DNA from: Pseudomonadota bacterium
GTDB lineage: Bacteria > Pseudomonadota > Gammaproteobacteria > Burkholderiales > Ferrovaceae
Assembly: GCA_021828575.1 (NCBI GenBank)
Contig: JAJZEL010000051.1
Span: 1 to 7,102 of the forward strand
Reading direction: 5' to 3'
Length of the DNA stretch: 7,102 bases
The notes under the pieces were generated by a model that did not search any database, was not told the DNA's origin, and saw nothing but the letters and a program-made list of their open reading frames with translations. Below are positions 5,580-7,102 of the stretch, piece by piece (the stretch's first letter is position 1; the number at the start of each line of letters is the position of its first letter). The position numbers and the translations under genes were made by a program.

Positions 5580-5606
5580 GCCCTTTTTGTCCTGCATTGG
5601 CCCACG

Positions 5607-6992
5607 ATGATCCGCACCCGTTTTGCTCCCAGCCCCACCGGTTACCTCCACATCGGTGGTGCCCGCACCGCCCTCTTCTCCTGGGCTTTTGCCCGACGCC
5701 ATGGCGGTCGCTTCATCCTGCGCATCGAAGACACCGACCTGGAACGCTCCACCGAAGCGTCGACCCAGGCCATACTGGACGGCATGGCTTGGCTGGGGCT
5801 GGACCATGACGAAGGGCCCTTTTATCAGATGAAACGCCTTGACCGCTATCAGGAGGTGGCTGAACACCTGTTGAAAACCGGCCAGGCCTACCATTGCTAC
5901 GCCAGCAAGGAAGAACTCGATGCCCTGCGCGAAGCTCAGCGCGCCAGAGGAGAAAAACCCCGGTATGACGGCAGATGGCGTGACTCCAAGGCCTCTCCCC
6001 CTTCCGGCGTAAAGCCGGTACTGCGTTTCAAGACCCCCTTGAGCGGCGAGGTGACCTTCAATGACCTGGTCAAAGGACCCATCACGGTGTCCAATGGCGA
6101 ACTGGATGATCTGGTGCTGATGCGCGCGGATGGCGTACCCACCTATAACTTCGGAGTCGTGGTGGACGATCTGGACATGGGTATCACCCACGTGATCCGG
6201 GGTGACGATCATGTGAACAACACCCCCCGGCAAATTCACCTCATGCGCGCCTTGGGTGCAAACATCCCGCAATTTGCCCATGTACCCATGATTCTGGGCA
6301 GCGACGGAGAACGCCTGTCCAAGCGACATGGCGCGGTCAGCGTCATGCAGTACAAGGAAGAAGGCTACCTGCCTGAAGCCCTGCTCAACTATCTGGCCCG
6401 ACTGGGCTGGTCGCACGGAGACGAGGAGGTGTTTTCCAGGGCGCAACTGGTGGAATGGTTTGACCTGTCACATGTGAGCCGGTCACCGGCCCGCTTCAAT
6501 CTGGAAAAACTGGAGTGGCTCAATCAGCATTACCTCAAATCAGCAGACGATGTCCGGTTGGCTGAACTGACTTCGCCATTTCTGCAATCGCTGAGTATCG
6601 ATCCCTCTGCCACAGATGCCCCGCCCTTGACTGCGCTCGTGTCGCTTCTCAAAAGCCGGGCTGTGCGCCTGCAGGATCTTGCACAGTCAACCATGTACTT
6701 TTACAAACCCATGATGCCTTCTGCCGAACTCCGCGCACAACACCTGACGCCAGCCATCCACCCCGTGTTCGACACCCTGTCCCGGTCCCTGATGGAAACG
6801 GATTGGACTGTGGAATCCATTGGCGCGACACTCAAGTCCACTGCCACCGCCCATGGCATGAAAATGGGACAGGTGGGTATGCCGGTGCGCGTGGCCGTTT
6901 GCGGCACTACCCAAACCCCCTCACTGGACGCCACATTGCATTTGCTAGGCCGCGAGAAGACTGTCGCGCGACTCAGGGCGTCGTTCTCTTGA
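5607..6992 (+). CDS. gltX: Glutamyl-tRNA synthetase
   Basis: A 461-residue class I aminoacyl-tRNA synthetase, usual length for the family, that charges tRNA-Glu with glutamate in the cytosol. The N-terminus RTRFAPSPTGYLHIGGART contains the HIGH-type signature (HIGG, 15-18). LRIEDTDLERS (38-48), VVVDDLDMGITHVIRGDDH (184-202) and the KMSKS-type GERLSKRHGA (234-243) complete the active site. FNLEKLEWLN marks the move into the anticodon-binding helical C-terminus. ATG 5607 was chosen because the synthetase homology begins there. The in-frame ATG 5532 would add 25 unrelated residues and lie upstream of the candidate promoter. There is no clear Shine-Dalgarno. Whether it is discriminating or also charges tRNA-Gln cannot be decided here. 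It is divergent from rarA. tRNA-Ala follows after 39 bases with no terminator seen between, so read-through into the tRNA is possible. Confidence 0.98.
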   Translation: MIRTRFAPSPTGYLHIGGARTALFSWAFARRHGGRFILRIEDTDLERSTEASTQAILDGMAWLGLDHDEGPFYQMKRLDRYQEVAEHLLKTGQAYHCYASKEELDALREAQRARGEKPRYDGRWRDSKASPPSGVKPVLRFKTPLSGEVTFNDLVKGPITVSNGELDDLVLMRADGVPTYNFGVVVDDLDMGITHVIRGDDHVNNTPRQIHLMRALGANIPQFAHVPMILGSDGERLSKRHGAVSVMQYKEEGYLPEALLNYLARLGWSHGDEEVFSRAQLVEWFDLSHVSRSPARFNLEKLEWLNQHYLKSADDVRLAELTSPFLQSLSIDPSATDAPPLTALVSLLKSRAVRLQDLAQSTMYFYKPMMPSAELRAQHLTPAIHPVFDTLSRSLMETDWTVESIGATLKSTATAHGMKMGQVGMPVRVAVCGTTQTPSLDATLHLLGREKTVARLRASFS

Positions 6993-7018
6993 TCCGTCCC
7001 TGAAAAACGTGCTAGCAT
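6989..7018 (+). promoter_or_regulatory. Candidate promoter of tRNA-Ala
   Basis: TTGATC (6989-6994, 4 of 6 to TTGACA) overlaps the gltX stop codon. TAGCAT (7013-7018, 4 of 6 to TATAAT) follows after 18 bases. Start of transcription would be near 7025, about 7 bases before the mature tRNA. Consensus match is moderate. Confidence 0.4.
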
Positions 7019-7031
7019 TGAAAACTTGACT

Positions 7032-7102
<71 letters not shown>

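Noticed and set aside
5532..5606. 25-residue extension of GltX from ATG 5532
   Set aside because: GltX homology begins at MIRTRFAPSP (5607), and the extension lies over the candidate gltX promoter. The ATG arises because CATG at 5531-5534 reads as a start on both strands.
5541..6446. 301-residue minus-strand open frame
   Set aside because: It is the antisense shadow of gltX, whose signature motifs are all intact. Composition is typical of an antisense frame in GC-rich DNA.

Overview
The window looks like ordinary chromosomal DNA of a betaproteobacterium. The clues are moderately high GC, the close fit of RarA and GltX to betaproteobacterial-type sequences, a tRNA-Val(CAC) gene, and a PAS/GGDEF signalling protein of the kind common in environmental members of this class. 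I cannot name the genus. I see no insertion sequence, phage gene, CRISPR array or rRNA. Almost all of the window is coding, and no stretch over 300 bases lacks a gene.

Layout from left to right. (1) Positions 1-2629 are all on the minus strand. In transcription order they hold an exported PHB-depolymerase/feruloyl-esterase-like hydrolase, a 63-residue lipoprotein resembling EexN entry-exclusion lipoproteins, and 19 bases later a large sensor, PAS-LOV-PAS-GGDEF, whose C-terminus runs off the left edge. The sensor carries the full LOV blue-light signature (GKNCRFLQ, with both flavin-contacting asparagines at the right spacing). It has Val where LOV domains carry the signalling glutamine. (2) A divergent intergenic region (2630-2750) leads to a plus-strand stand-alone GAF protein (2751-3515). 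(3) A minus-strand PilZ-type protein (3542-3967) converges on it. Its second c-di-GMP motif is degenerate. (4) A minus-strand tRNA-Val(CAC) lies just behind rarA (minus, 4226-5533). (5) gltX, plus strand from 5607, diverges from rarA across a short region with candidate back-to-back promoters and a central inverted repeat. (6) A tRNA-Ala(GGC) starts 40 bases after gltX and is cut by the right edge.

How the genes may fit together. The left half is signalling and envelope: a light/redox-type LOV sensor predicted to act on c-di-GMP, a lipoprotein co-transcribed with it, a GAF sensor and a possible c-di-GMP effector (PilZ) within about 4 kb. That they form one pathway is inference from proximity. 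The right half is housekeeping: replication-fork maintenance (RarA), glutamyl-tRNA synthesis (GltX) and two tRNAs. Several candidate -10 elements there (for tRNA-Val, rarA and gltX) share the pattern NANAATGCCC, that is, a GC-rich discriminator of the kind associated with growth-rate/stringent control.
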